Source: Micromonospora sp. WMMD980
Lineage (GTDB): Bacteria > Actinomycetota > Actinomycetes > Mycobacteriales > Micromonosporaceae
Length of the DNA stretch: 64,000 bases
Direction of reading: 5' to 3'
NCBI RefSeq assembly: GCF_029626035.1
Contig: NZ_JARUBE010000003.1
Span: 2,728,001 to 2,792,000 of the forward strand
Positions within the stretch are counted from its first letter, which is position 1; the number at the start of each line of letters is the position of its first letter. The position numbers were made by a program, and so were the translations under genes. This document shows positions 46,967 through 55,425 of the stretch, piece after piece. The notes beneath the pieces were generated by a model that was not told the DNA's origin, ran no database searches, and saw only the letters and a program-made list of their open reading frames with translations.

Positions 46967-48444
46967 CGGGCCACCAGCTCGGTGACCGCCCGCGCGGCGG
47001 GTTCCACCACGTCCAGCAGCAGCCGGGGGAACACGCCGATCAGCAGGGAGAGCGCCAGCAGCGGCAGCACCGCGGCGGTCTCGGCGGCGGTCACGTCGGC
47101 GGTCGCGGACAGGCGGTGCCGGGCCGGGCCGAGGAAGACCCGGTGCAGCGCCCACAGGAACAGCGCGGCGGTGACCAGGATGCCGGGCAGCGCGAACGCC
47201 ACCGCCACCGGCGCGGAGCCCAGGCTGCCGGCGAAGATCTGGAACTCGGCGATGAACCCGGAGAAGCCGGGCAGGCCGAGGCTGGCGAACGCGGCCACCG
47301 CGGTCAGCGCGGCGAACCGGGGGGTGTCGCCGGCCAGCCCGCCGTAGGCGTCCATCCGGTAGGTGCCGCCCCGGTCATAGAGGACGCCGGCGAGCAGGAA
47401 CAACGCCGACGTGATGAGCCCGTGGCTGACCATCTGGGTGACCGCGCCGGTCACCGCGACCGCGCGGGCCTGCGCGTCCGAGCCGGCGACGAGGCCGGCC
47501 GCGCCGACAGCCAGCACCACGTACCCCATGTGGTTGACCGAGGTGTACGCGATCATCCGCTTGAAGTTGGTCTGGGCGAGCGCCACCAGCGCCCCGTAGA
47601 GCACGCTCACCACGCCGACCACGACGATCACCCAGGCGTAGCGCCGCCAGGCGTCGGGCAGCATCGGCATGGCGATCCGGACGAACCCGTAGGTGCCCAT
47701 CTTGAGCAGGATCCCGGCCAGCACCGCCGAACCGGCGGCCGGGGCGTCGGTGTGCGCCGGCGGCAACCAGGTGTGGAACGGGAACGTCGGCGTCTTGATC
47801 GCCAGCCCCAACAGCACCGCCAGCAGCACCAGCGCGCCGGCCACGCCCTGTGTCGGCGGATCACGGGTCAACGCCACCATGTCGAAGGTGTGCGGCGCGG
47901 CGGCGACGTAGAGGCCGATGAAGCCCAGCAGCAGCGCCAGCGAGCCGAGGAACGTGTAGAGGAAGAACGTCAGCGCCGAGCGGCGGGCCTGCGGGCCGTG
48001 CCCCCAGCCGGCGATCACCGCGTACATGCCCACGATGGACAGGTCGAAGAAGACGAAGAACAGGATCAGGTCGAGCGAGACGAACAGCCCGAGGCAGGTG
48101 GTCTGGAGGGCGAGGAAGAGCGCGGCGAACTGCCGCGGCCGGGGCTGGCGACGCAGCGAGTAGACCGCGCAGGCGGCGAAGACGACTGTGGTGAGCGCGA
48201 GCAGCGGCAGCGACAACCCGTCCACCCCGACGTGGTAGCCCGCCCCGGCGCCCGGAATCCACTGCCGGTCCACCTCGTACGCGAAACCCTGCCCCGGGTA
48301 CGCCCACCACAGGGCCGACACCGCGGCCACCTCGACGCCGGTGACCGCGATCCAGAGCCACGACACCGCCCGCGCCGGCAGGCCACGCCAGCACAGCAGG
48401 AGCACGGCCACGGCCAGCGGCGTGAAGACGATCAGGGACAGCAC
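46963..48444 (-). CDS. nuoM: NADH-quinone oxidoreductase subunit M-like
   Basis: 493 residues with about fourteen helices. The lysine-bearing segment AIKTPTFPFHTWLPPAHTDA and MIAYTSVNHMGYVVLAVG are typical of NuoM. One key position differs: the TM5 glutamate of the usual FFE is Asp here (FFVFFDLSIVGMY). That is a conservative change at a residue needed for proton pumping in E. coli NuoM (Glu144). Start ATG; 3-bp gap from nuoL. Confidence 0.92.
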   Translation of the reverse strand: MLSLIVFTPLAVAVLLLCWRGLPARAVSWLWIAVTGVEVAAVSALWWAYPGQGFAYEVDRQWIPGAGAGYHVGVDGLSLPLLALTTVVFAACAVYSLRRQPRPRQFAALFLALQTTCLGLFVSLDLILFFVFFDLSIVGMYAVIAGWGHGPQARRSALTFFLYTFLGSLALLLGFIGLYVAAAPHTFDMVALTRDPPTQGVAGALVLLAVLLGLAIKTPTFPFHTWLPPAHTDAPAAGSAVLAGILLKMGTYGFVRIAMPMLPDAWRRYAWVIVVVGVVSVLYGALVALAQTNFKRMIAYTSVNHMGYVVLAVGAAGLVAGSDAQARAVAVTGAVTQMVSHGLITSALFLLAGVLYDRGGTYRMDAYGGLAGDTPRFAALTAVAAFASLGLPGFSGFIAEFQIFAGSLGSAPVAVAFALPGILVTAALFLWALHRVFLGPARHRLSATADVTAAETAAVLPLLALSLLIGVFPRLLLDVVEPAARAVTELVAR

Positions 48445-48447
48445 GGG

Positions 48448-50367
48448 TCACCTCGCCAGCAGCAGGATCAGCACGGCGGCGCCCAGCACGAGCACCACCT
48501 GGACGTAGTACTGGTGGACCAGGCCGGTCTGCGGCCGGCGGGCCAGCACGCCGAGCCGGCGGGCCGCCCGGGCGAGCCGGCGCACCACCGCGTGCACCCC
48601 GTGGTCGTCCACCCGGGCCAGGGCCTCCGCCGCCCGCCGGGTCAGGACCGGCACCGTGGTGACCCCCCGGCCAAGGACGGCGTCGTCGAACCGGGCCAGC
48701 CCCCGGGCCGCACCGAGGGCCGCGTTCGGCACGGCGTGCACGGCCCGGTCGAGCACCCGGTCGTCGAACCGGGCCAGCCCGCGGGCCAGCGCGAGCGTCG
48801 GCCGGACCACCAGCAGCCGGGCCGCCGAATCGAGCCCCAGCCAGGCCCGGGCCCAGGCCGGGGCCGGCAGCCGGGTCGGCGCGGCGACCGCCAGCGTCAC
48901 CCCGGCAACCGCGAGCAGGCCGGACAGGGCCAGGTCGGCGCCCCGGACCGGGGGCGCCGCACCGGCTCCGACGGCACCGGCCACCGCACCCGACAGCGGC
49001 GGGAGCGCCAGCGCGCCGAGCACGGCCGCGCCCACCGCCAGCGGCACCAGCGGCACCCGCTGCCCGGCGGTCACCTCGCGGGTGCCGGCGCGTTCGGTGT
49101 CGTACCCGGCCTCGGCGCCGGGCGGCACCGGGCGCAGCACCACCGCGAGCGCCCGGCCGGCGTAGAGGGCCGCGAGCAGCGCGCCGGCCAGGCCGACCAG
49201 GTAGAGCACCGGGGACCGCTCGCGGGCGCCGGCGAGCACCTCGTCCTTGGTGGCCCACAGCGCCAGCGGCGGCACCCCGGCCAGCGCCAGGGCGCCCACC
49301 GCGAAGACGGCCCCCACCAGCGGGCGGCGGCGGCCCGCGCCGCGCAGCGCGGAGAGCCGGCGGGTGCCGAGCGCGGTCAGCCACGCCCCGGCGGCGAGGA
49401 AGAGCAGCGCCTTGGTGGCCGCGTGGCCGATCAGGTGCGCGACCGCGCCGGCCGGGGCGACGGCGGCGCCCAGCACCACGTACCCGAGCTGGGCGCTGGT
49501 GGACGCGGCCAGCAGTTGCTTCAGGTCGGTCTGGGCGAGCGCGACCGCGCCGAGTGCCAGGGCGGTCAGCGCGCCGCCCCAGGCGGCCACGTCCACCGCC
49601 CAGCCGGTCGCCACGAGCAACGGGTGCACGCGGACGAGCAGGTAGCCGCCCATCGCCACCATGGCGGCCGAGTGCAGCAGCGCGCTGACCGGGCTCGGGC
49701 CGAGCATGGCCCGGGACAGCCAGAACGAGAACGGCAGTTGGGCCGCCTTGCCGAATCCGGCGGCCAGCACGCCGGCGGCGGCCAGGTCCCGCCAGCCGGT
49801 CGGCAGCGCGGCGAGCCCGGTCAGGTTGAGGGTGCCGCCGGCCAGTCCGGCCCCGGCGGCCAGGTAGAGCCCGAGGTCGCCGACGCGGGTGGTGAGGAAC
49901 GCGGTGCCGCCCGCCGCGACCGCGTCGTCGCGTCGCCAGTGGAACGCGATCAGCGCGTACGACATCGCGCCCATGATCTCCCAGCCCAGCAGCAGCACGG
50001 GCAGCGTCGTCGCGGTGGCGGTGAGCAGCACCGCGGCGAGGAAGACCAGCATCAGCCCGTGGAACCGGGACCGGTCGGAGCGGATCTCGGCGGCGGCGTA
50101 CGCCAGCACCAGCAGCGCCACGGCGGCCACCGCCGGGACGACGAGCGCGGCGAGCCCGTCGACGGACAGCCCCCACCGCGCGCCGGCCAGAAACGGCGCG
50201 TCGACGGACGGCCGGGTCAGCGCCACCGTCGCGGCCAGGGCGGTGACAAGCGCGGCCACAGCAAGCGCCAGCGCCGGCGCGACCCGGTCGGCCCGCCGCC
50301 CGCCGAGCAGCAGCGTCCCTCCGGCGGCGGCCGGGAGGACGACCAGGGCCCACAACGCGGCGCTCAT
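48448..50367 (-). CDS. nuoL: NADH-quinone oxidoreductase subunit L-like
   Basis: 639 residues, close to the usual NuoL length. Channel residues are present: the TM5 Glu in GWEIMGAMSYALIAFHWRR and Lys in GFGKAAQLPFSFWLSRAM, followed by GPSPVSALLHSAAMV. The C-terminal part carries the lateral-helix region and a final membrane helix. Two internal repeats (GLARFDDRVLDRAVHAVP and GLARFDDAVLGRGVTTVP) stand in the lateral helix. The ATG at 50367 overlaps the nuoK stop by four bases. Confidence 0.93.
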   Translation of the reverse strand: MSAALWALVVLPAAAGGTLLLGGRRADRVAPALALAVAALVTALAATVALTRPSVDAPFLAGARWGLSVDGLAALVVPAVAAVALLVLAYAAAEIRSDRSRFHGLMLVFLAAVLLTATATTLPVLLLGWEIMGAMSYALIAFHWRRDDAVAAGGTAFLTTRVGDLGLYLAAGAGLAGGTLNLTGLAALPTGWRDLAAAGVLAAGFGKAAQLPFSFWLSRAMLGPSPVSALLHSAAMVAMGGYLLVRVHPLLVATGWAVDVAAWGGALTALALGAVALAQTDLKQLLAASTSAQLGYVVLGAAVAPAGAVAHLIGHAATKALLFLAAGAWLTALGTRRLSALRGAGRRRPLVGAVFAVGALALAGVPPLALWATKDEVLAGARERSPVLYLVGLAGALLAALYAGRALAVVLRPVPPGAEAGYDTERAGTREVTAGQRVPLVPLAVGAAVLGALALPPLSGAVAGAVGAGAAPPVRGADLALSGLLAVAGVTLAVAAPTRLPAPAWARAWLGLDSAARLLVVRPTLALARGLARFDDRVLDRAVHAVPNAALGAARGLARFDDAVLGRGVTTVPVLTRRAAEALARVDDHGVHAVVRRLARAARRLGVLARRPQTGLVHQYYVQVVLVLGAAVLILLLAR

Positions 50368-50669
50368 CCCCGCAGCTCCCCCGCCATGTCGGTCATGTCG
50401 GCGTCGCCCGACCGGAACAGCAGGGTCACCACGGCGAAGCCCATCGCCATCTCCACGGTCATCGCGGCGATCACCACCAGCACCAGCACCTGCCCGTCGG
50501 GCTGCTGCGGGGCGAGGAACCACCAGAGGGCCGCGGCGGCCACGATCACCCCGTTGATCATGAGTTCGAGGCCCATCATCACCATCACGACCGCCTGCTG
50601 GCTCAACGCGCCGTACAGGCCGACGCTGAACAGCGCGGAGGCGAGCAGCAGGAACATCGGCAGCGTCAC
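50364..50669 (-). CDS. nuoK: NADH-quinone oxidoreductase subunit K-like
   Basis: 101 residues, three membrane helices, the normal NuoK size. Both buried glutamates are visible, in MMGLELMINGV and MTVEMAMGFAVVTLLFR. It starts with GTG at 50669, overlapping the nuoJ stop by four bases (GTGA). Part of the proton-conducting membrane arm. Confidence 0.92.
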   Translation of the reverse strand: MTLPMFLLLASALFSVGLYGALSQQAVVMVMMGLELMINGVIVAAAALWWFLAPQQPDGQVLVLVVIAAMTVEMAMGFAVVTLLFRSGDADMTDMAGELRG

Positions 50670-51187
50670 GGCCGCTCCGGGGATTCCGCGCGGTCGTAGC
50701 GGCCACGGGCGGTGGCGAGCACCAGCGCGGCGACCATGGTGGCGAACAGCACCGCCGAGACCGCCATCATGACCAGCATCTTCGAACCCATGACCGCCTC
50801 GCCCAGGGCCCGGGTCGGGTCGGCGGGCGGCTCGCCACGGCGGCTGGGCCACGGCACCAGCACCGATCCGGCGGCCAGCACGACGAAGACCCCGACCGAG
50901 ACCGCCAGCGCGCCGCGCCGGTTGTGCAGCATCGACATCGGCATCAGACCGGCCGGGTTCATCATGAACATGACCATGAAGACCGCCATGATCGCCATCT
51001 CCATGACCATCATCAGGACCGTCACCACGCCCAGGTAGCCCAGGTCGAGCAGGAGCAGCTCGCCACCGACCGCGACGAACGACAGCGCCAGCGCGAACGT
51101 CGCCCGGGCCATCGAGTCCACCGTGAACACCGCGACACCGGACGCCACGGCGACGACGGCCAGCACGACGAAGACGACGACGGCCAC
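50666..51187 (-). CDS. nuoJ: NADH-quinone oxidoreductase subunit J-like
   Basis: 173 residues with five hydrophobic helices. The NuoJ core is clear: FTVDSMARATFALALSFVAV, then LDLGYLGVVTVLMMVMEMAI with the buried Glu. A methionine-rich stretch follows (MAVFMVMFMMNPAGLMPMSM). It begins one base after the nuoH stop. Confidence 0.9.
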   Translation of the reverse strand: MAVVVFVVLAVVAVASGVAVFTVDSMARATFALALSFVAVGGELLLLDLGYLGVVTVLMMVMEMAIMAVFMVMFMMNPAGLMPMSMLHNRRGALAVSVGVFVVLAAGSVLVPWPSRRGEPPADPTRALGEAVMGSKMLVMMAVSAVLFATMVAALVLATARGRYDRAESPERP

Positions 51188-51188
51188 C

Positions 51189-52112
51189 TCATCCCCTCCC
51201 CACCACGAGCACGGCCACCACGAGCACCTGCGCCAGCGTGGCGGGCAGCACCACCAGCCAGGCCACGCGCATCAGCCGGTCCGCCCGCAGCACCGGCACC
51301 CGACCGCGCAGCGCCACCAGGACGGCCAGCACGGCCAGCGTCTTCGCCACGCTCCACAGCCACGCCGGCAGCAGCGGCCCCGACCCGCCGCCGAGGAAGA
51401 GCGCCACCGCCGTGGCCGCGCCCGCCACCAGCACCGCGTAGCGGCCGGCGAGCAGGACCAGCCGGTCCACGCCGGACGGCTCGGCCAGCACGCCACCGGC
51501 CACGTCCCGCCCGTTCGGATAGGCGAACGGCCCGGACATGCTGAACGCGAGCGCCGCGCCGAGCAGGACCAGGAACGCCACCGGCATCCACCCCACGAAC
51601 CACAGCTCCCGCTGCGCCGCCACCACGTCGGCGATCCGGAGGCTGCCGGCCGCCACCGCCGGGGCGGTCAGCGCGAACATCAGCGGCAGTTCGTAGCCGA
51701 GCGCCTGCGCCAGGAACCGGTAGCCGCCGACCAGGCCGTACCCACTGTTGCTCCCCCACCCGGCGAGCCACGCCGCCGCCCAGAGCAACACGTCCATCGC
51801 GTTGAACCAGACCACCCCGACCGGCAGGTCGGCCACCACCCGGTCGCCCAACGGCACCACCACGACCATCAGCAGCGCCACCACCAGCGGCCCGGCCAGC
51901 CCGAGCCGCCACAGCAGCAGGTCCGCCGCCGTCACCGTTCGCCGCCGCTGCCGCAGCAACCGGGCGGTCTCCCACAGCGGCCGTCCGGCCCGGTACGCGA
52001 CCGTCGGGCCGCCGGCCGGGTCCAGCAGCCCCGCCAGCACCGCGGCGGCCAGCGCGAGGCCGAGCAGCACCCCGGCGGCCGGTAGCACACCCCACCACGG
52101 ACCGGCGGTCAC
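51189..52112 (-). CDS. nuoH: NADH-quinone oxidoreductase subunit H-like
   Basis: 307 residues and about eight helices, somewhat shorter and more divergent than ordinary NuoH. Recognisable segments are AGWGSNSGYGLVGGYRFLAQ and ALGYELPLMFAL, with the conserved Glu of the quinone-side loop, and the later AFSMSGPFAYPNGRD. NuoH normally forms the quinone chamber together with NuoB and NuoD; here its partner would be the 370-residue protein, whose stop overlaps this GTG start by four bases. Confidence 0.88.
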   Translation of the reverse strand: MTAGPWWGVLPAAGVLLGLALAAAVLAGLLDPAGGPTVAYRAGRPLWETARLLRQRRRTVTAADLLLWRLGLAGPLVVALLMVVVVPLGDRVVADLPVGVVWFNAMDVLLWAAAWLAGWGSNSGYGLVGGYRFLAQALGYELPLMFALTAPAVAAGSLRIADVVAAQRELWFVGWMPVAFLVLLGAALAFSMSGPFAYPNGRDVAGGVLAEPSGVDRLVLLAGRYAVLVAGAATAVALFLGGGSGPLLPAWLWSVAKTLAVLAVLVALRGRVPVLRADRLMRVAWLVVLPATLAQVLVVAVLVVGRG

Positions 52113-53221
52113 GACCGCACCCCCGCGGCCACCACCGCGTCCGGGTCGGGGTCGAACGAGGCCAGCACCACCCGGGCCGCGGCCAGGTCGAGCCCGATCG
52201 TCAGCCGGGCGGCCACCGCCAGCACCGCCGCCGCGTCCGGCTCCGGCGCGGCCGGGTCACCGCCGGCCAGCAGCCGGTCCGTCTCGGCCAGCCGGCGCCG
52301 CCACCGGTCGGTCGCATCGCCGCACACCGCCGCCGGACCGGCCAGCCCCGCACGCCCCGCCGCCACCTCGGGCAGCACGCCCAGGCCGTCCGTGGCGCGA
52401 CGCAACGCCCGCGAGCGCCGGGCCCGCCGGGCCAGCGCCCGGAAACCGGCGTACGCCACCGTGAGCGGGACGTGGTCGACGAGCGCGTCGCGCAGCCGAC
52501 GCGCGGCGACCGCGCCGGCCGGCCAGCCCGCCACCGCCCAGAGCCGGCCCAGGGCGTCGAGATGGGCCACCGCCTGCCGGCGTCGGCGCAGCTCGGGATG
52601 GTCCAGGTCCGGGTACGGTCGCACCGCCGCGGGATCGGCCGGGGGCAGCACCCGGGCGTCCGCCGACCGCACCACGTCGCCCTGCACGGCCAGCTCCACG
52701 ACCAGGCCGGCCGGCCAGTCCGCGAGCACCGGGCCGAGCGCCAGGTGCAGCACGTCCAGTTTCAGCCCATCGCGGTCCTCGGCCCGCTCGGCCATCATCA
52801 GGCCGCCCGGCATGGACATCCCGTCGTGGTCACCGTGGCCGGACGATCCCGACCCGCCGTCGTGCTGCCCGCCGCCCGCCTCCGGCCCGGGGTCCGCCGG
52901 CTCGCTGTCGGTCCCGGTCAGCCGGGCGACGGCCGCGTGCAGCGCGGACGCCACGCCGGCCGGGTCGGTGACCCGAGCCCGCGCCCGGGGACCGGGGAAC
53001 TGGGCCCACGCCCGCTCGACCGCCGCCACCAGTTCGGACCCCGGTTCGCCGACCACCACCAGCAGGTCGGCGTCCGCCGGGGACAGCGCGAGCGGCCATC
53101 CGGCCCGGTCGGCGTGCGCCTCCACGGCCAGGCGGGCGACGGTGGCGCCGGGCGCGGCCACGACCAGCGGATGCGGCCGGCGGGCCGCCCAGCGGGCCAG
53201 GAGGTCACCGGTCAGGCCCAC
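52109..53221 (-). CDS. NuoB/NuoD-like protein without Fe-S ligands (unassigned complex I-like subunit)
   Basis: A 370-residue soluble protein between nuoA and nuoH, where nuoB, C and D normally lie. Residues about 15-100 resemble NuoB: SPADADLLVVVGEP and AWAQFPGPRARARV recall its SPRQAD...VAG and QMPEPR stretches, but none of the four N2-cluster cysteines is there. Only one Cys occurs, near residue 303. A Gly/His/Met-rich stretch follows (HGDHDGMSMPGGLMM, about 125-145). Residues about 150-270 recall a weak NuoD start (LGPVLADWPAGLVVELAVQG, then an arginine-rich helical part). The GTG at 53221 overlaps nuoA by 10 bp. The NuoB/D link is my reading of short motifs; the gene itself is secure from its frame and overlaps. 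It cannot carry N2 as ordinary NuoB does. Confidence 0.75.
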   Translation of the reverse strand: MGLTGDLLARWAARRPHPLVVAAPGATVARLAVEAHADRAGWPLALSPADADLLVVVGEPGSELVAAVERAWAQFPGPRARARVTDPAGVASALHAAVARLTGTDSEPADPGPEAGGGQHDGGSGSSGHGDHDGMSMPGGLMMAERAEDRDGLKLDVLHLALGPVLADWPAGLVVELAVQGDVVRSADARVLPPADPAAVRPYPDLDHPELRRRRQAVAHLDALGRLWAVAGWPAGAVAARRLRDALVDHVPLTVAYAGFRALARRARRSRALRRATDGLGVLPEVAAGRAGLAGPAAVCGDATDRWRRRLAETDRLLAGGDPAAPEPDAAAVLAVAARLTIGLDLAAARVVLASFDPDPDAVVAAGVRS

Positions 53222-53562
53222 CGCAGCGCGCCCTCCCGCCAGGCGTAGACGACGCCGGCCATCAGCAGGGCGAGGAAGACGAACATCTCCGCCACGGCGG
53301 GCGTGCCGACGTCGGCGACCACCACCGCCCACGGGTACATGAACAGCATCTCCACGTCGAAGGCGAGAAAGAGCAGGCTGACCGCGTACCAGCGGACGTG
53401 GAACCGGGAGACGGCGTGCTCCGCGGGCGGCAGCCCGGACCGGAACGCCGCGACGGTCGACGGCGTGGCGGCCACCGCCGTGCGCAGGTGCGCCAGGTAC
53501 AGGGTGCCCACTCCGGCGACGGCCAGCCCGAGCATGGCCAGCACCGGCGCGTACCGTTCCAT
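53212..53562 (-). CDS. nuoA: NADH-quinone oxidoreductase subunit A-like
   Basis: 116 residues and three membrane helices, the usual NuoA size. The conserved loop and second helix VRWYAVSLLFLAFDVEMLFM with the FDVE acid pair are intact. The ATG at 53562 has AAGGAG eight bases upstream. First gene of the nuo group; it starts 68 bp after the ctaD stop on the same strand, so ctaD and nuo may be co-transcribed. Confidence 0.92.
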   Translation of the reverse strand: MERYAPVLAMLGLAVAGVGTLYLAHLRTAVAATPSTVAAFRSGLPPAEHAVSRFHVRWYAVSLLFLAFDVEMLFMYPWAVVVADVGTPAVAEMFVFLALLMAGVVYAWREGALRWA

Positions 53563-53630
53563 CCGTCCTGCTCCTTCCCGAATCGGTGCCTCCACCCTGC
53601 CAGCCCGCCGGCGTTCCCGCCCGGTATCGG

Positions 53631-55310
53631 TCAGTCCGCCGCGGGGCGCGGTCCGGGCAGCGCCCCCGCGGCCCGTTCCTGCCGCAGGTCGTACGCGGGT
53701 CGCTCGGAGCGGATGCGGGGCATCCGGTCGAAGTTGCGCAGCGGCGGCGGCGAGGACGTCACCCACTCCAGTGAGAGACCATGGCCCCACGGGTCCGGCT
53801 CGTGCACGACGGGACCGAACCGGTAGGAGCGCCAGACGTTCCACAGGAACGGCAGCGTGGAGACGCCGAGCACGAACGATCCGATCGTGGAGACCGTGTT
53901 CAGCGCGGTGAAGCCGTCCTGGGCCAGGTAGTCGGCGTACCGGCGGGGCATGCCTTCGGCGCCGAGCCAGTGCTGCACCAGGAACGTGGTGTGGAAGCCG
54001 ATCATGGTCAGCCAGAAGTGGATCTTACCGAGCCGCTCGTCGAGCATCCGGCCGAACATCTTCGGGAACCAGAAGTAGATGCCGCCGAAGACGGCGAACA
54101 CGATGGTGCCGAAGAGCACGTAGTGGAAGTGCGCCACCACGAAGTACGAGTCGTGCACGTGGAAGTCGACAGGCGGACTGGCCAGCAGCACCCCGGTCAG
54201 GCCCCCGAGCAGGAACGTGACCAGGAAGCCGAGCGCGAACAGCATCGGCGTCTCGAAGGTGAGCTGGCCCCGCCACATGGTGCCGATCCAGTTGAAGAAC
54301 TTGATCCCGGTGGGCACCGCGATCAGGTAGCTCAGGAAGCTGAAGAACGGCAGCAGCACCTGGCCGGTGGCGAACATGTGGTGCGCCCACACGCTCATCG
54401 ACAGCGCCGCGATGCCCAGGGTCGCGCCGACCAGGCCGCGGTAGCCGAAGACCGGCTTCCGGGAGAACACGGGAATGATCTCGGTGATGATGCCGAAGAA
54501 CGGCAGCGCGACGATGTAGACCTCGGGATGCCCGAAGAACCAGAACAGGTGCTGCCACAGCATCGGCCCACCGGTGGCCGGGTCGTACACGTGCGCGCCG
54601 AGCTGCCGGTCGGCCAGCGCCGCGAGCAACGCGGCGGCCAGCAGCGGAAACACCAGGATCACCAGCACGGCGGTGACCAGGATGTTCCAGGTGAGGATCG
54701 GCATCCGGAACATGGTCATGCCGGGGGCGCGCAACGTGATCACGGTGGTGATCAGGTTGACCGCGCCGAGGATGGTGCCCAGTCCGGAGATCACCAGGCC
54801 GACCGCCCACAGGTTGGCGCCGACGCCCGGCGAGTGCGCCGGGCCGGCGAGCGGCTGGTAGGCGGTCCAACCGAAGTCGGCCGCGCCGCCGGGGGTGGCG
54901 AACCCGCCCAGCACCAGCAGCCCGCCGAACAGGTAGAGCCAGTAGGCGAATGCGTTGAGCCGGGGAAACGCCACGTCCGGCGCGCCGATCTGCAACGGCA
55001 CCAGGTAGTTCGCGAAGGCGAACACGATCGGGGTGGCGAACAGCAGCAGCATGATCGTGCCGTGCATGGTGAACATCTGGTTGTACTGCTCCGGGGAGAG
55101 TAGCTGCATCCCGGGGCGGGCCAGCTCGGCCCGCATGACCAACGCCAGCAGCCCGCCCACCAGGAAGAAGCCGAACGCCGTGGTCAGATAGAGAATGCCG
55201 ATCTGCTTGGCGTCGGTGGTACGCAGTAGCCGCGCCAGCGCCGAGCCGCGCACCGGCCGGCGGACCGGCCCCACCACCTCGACCGGCCCGGGCGCCGTCC
55301 ACAGGTCCAT
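53631..55310 (-). CDS. ctaD: Cytochrome c oxidase subunit I (aa3-type)
   Basis: 559 residues, twelve helices. All redox ligands are present: the heme a His in MHGTIMLLL, the CuB His and cross-linked Tyr in GHPEVYI, the two CuB His in WAHHMF, and the heme a3/heme a His pair in HFHYVLFG. The K-channel Lys is near [12 protein letters not shown]. Subunits II and III are not in the window, so this is a stand-alone copy. Start ATG with a GGAGG-rich leader. Neighbours are the nuo genes downstream and the ANTAR sensor upstream. Confidence 0.95.
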   Translation of the reverse strand: MDLWTAPGPVEVVGPVRRPVRGSALARLLRTTDAKQIGILYLTTAFGFFLVGGLLALVMRAELARPGMQLLSPEQYNQMFTMHGTIMLLLFATPIVFAFANYLVPLQIGAPDVAFPRLNAFAYWLYLFGGLLVLGGFATPGGAADFGWTAYQPLAGPAHSPGVGANLWAVGLVISGLGTILGAVNLITTVITLRAPGMTMFRMPILTWNILVTAVLVILVFPLLAAALLAALADRQLGAHVYDPATGGPMLWQHLFWFFGHPEVYIVALPFFGIITEIIPVFSRKPVFGYRGLVGATLGIAALSMSVWAHHMFATGQVLLPFFSFLSYLIAVPTGIKFFNWIGTMWRGQLTFETPMLFALGFLVTFLLGGLTGVLLASPPVDFHVHDSYFVVAHFHYVLFGTIVFAVFGGIYFWFPKMFGRMLDERLGKIHFWLTMIGFHTTFLVQHWLGAEGMPRRYADYLAQDGFTALNTVSTIGSFVLGVSTLPFLWNVWRSYRFGPVVHEPDPWGHGLSLEWVTSSPPPLRNFDRMPRIRSERPAYDLRQERAAGALPGPRPAAD

Positions 55311-55425
55311 CCGCTCCCCCTCCCCTGCGCGGAGGCGATGTCCGGCCGGGCCGGGCCGTAAACCTCGACCGGCGGCGTACCCGTCCTAGGTGGCGGGGTG
55401 AGTTCGGCGGCACGTCGCGCGAAGG

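Noticed and set aside
47116..50772. 1218-codon plus-strand frame opposite nuoL and nuoM
   Set aside because: Antisense shadow rich in Gln, Arg, His and Gly, opposite well-conserved Nuo subunits.
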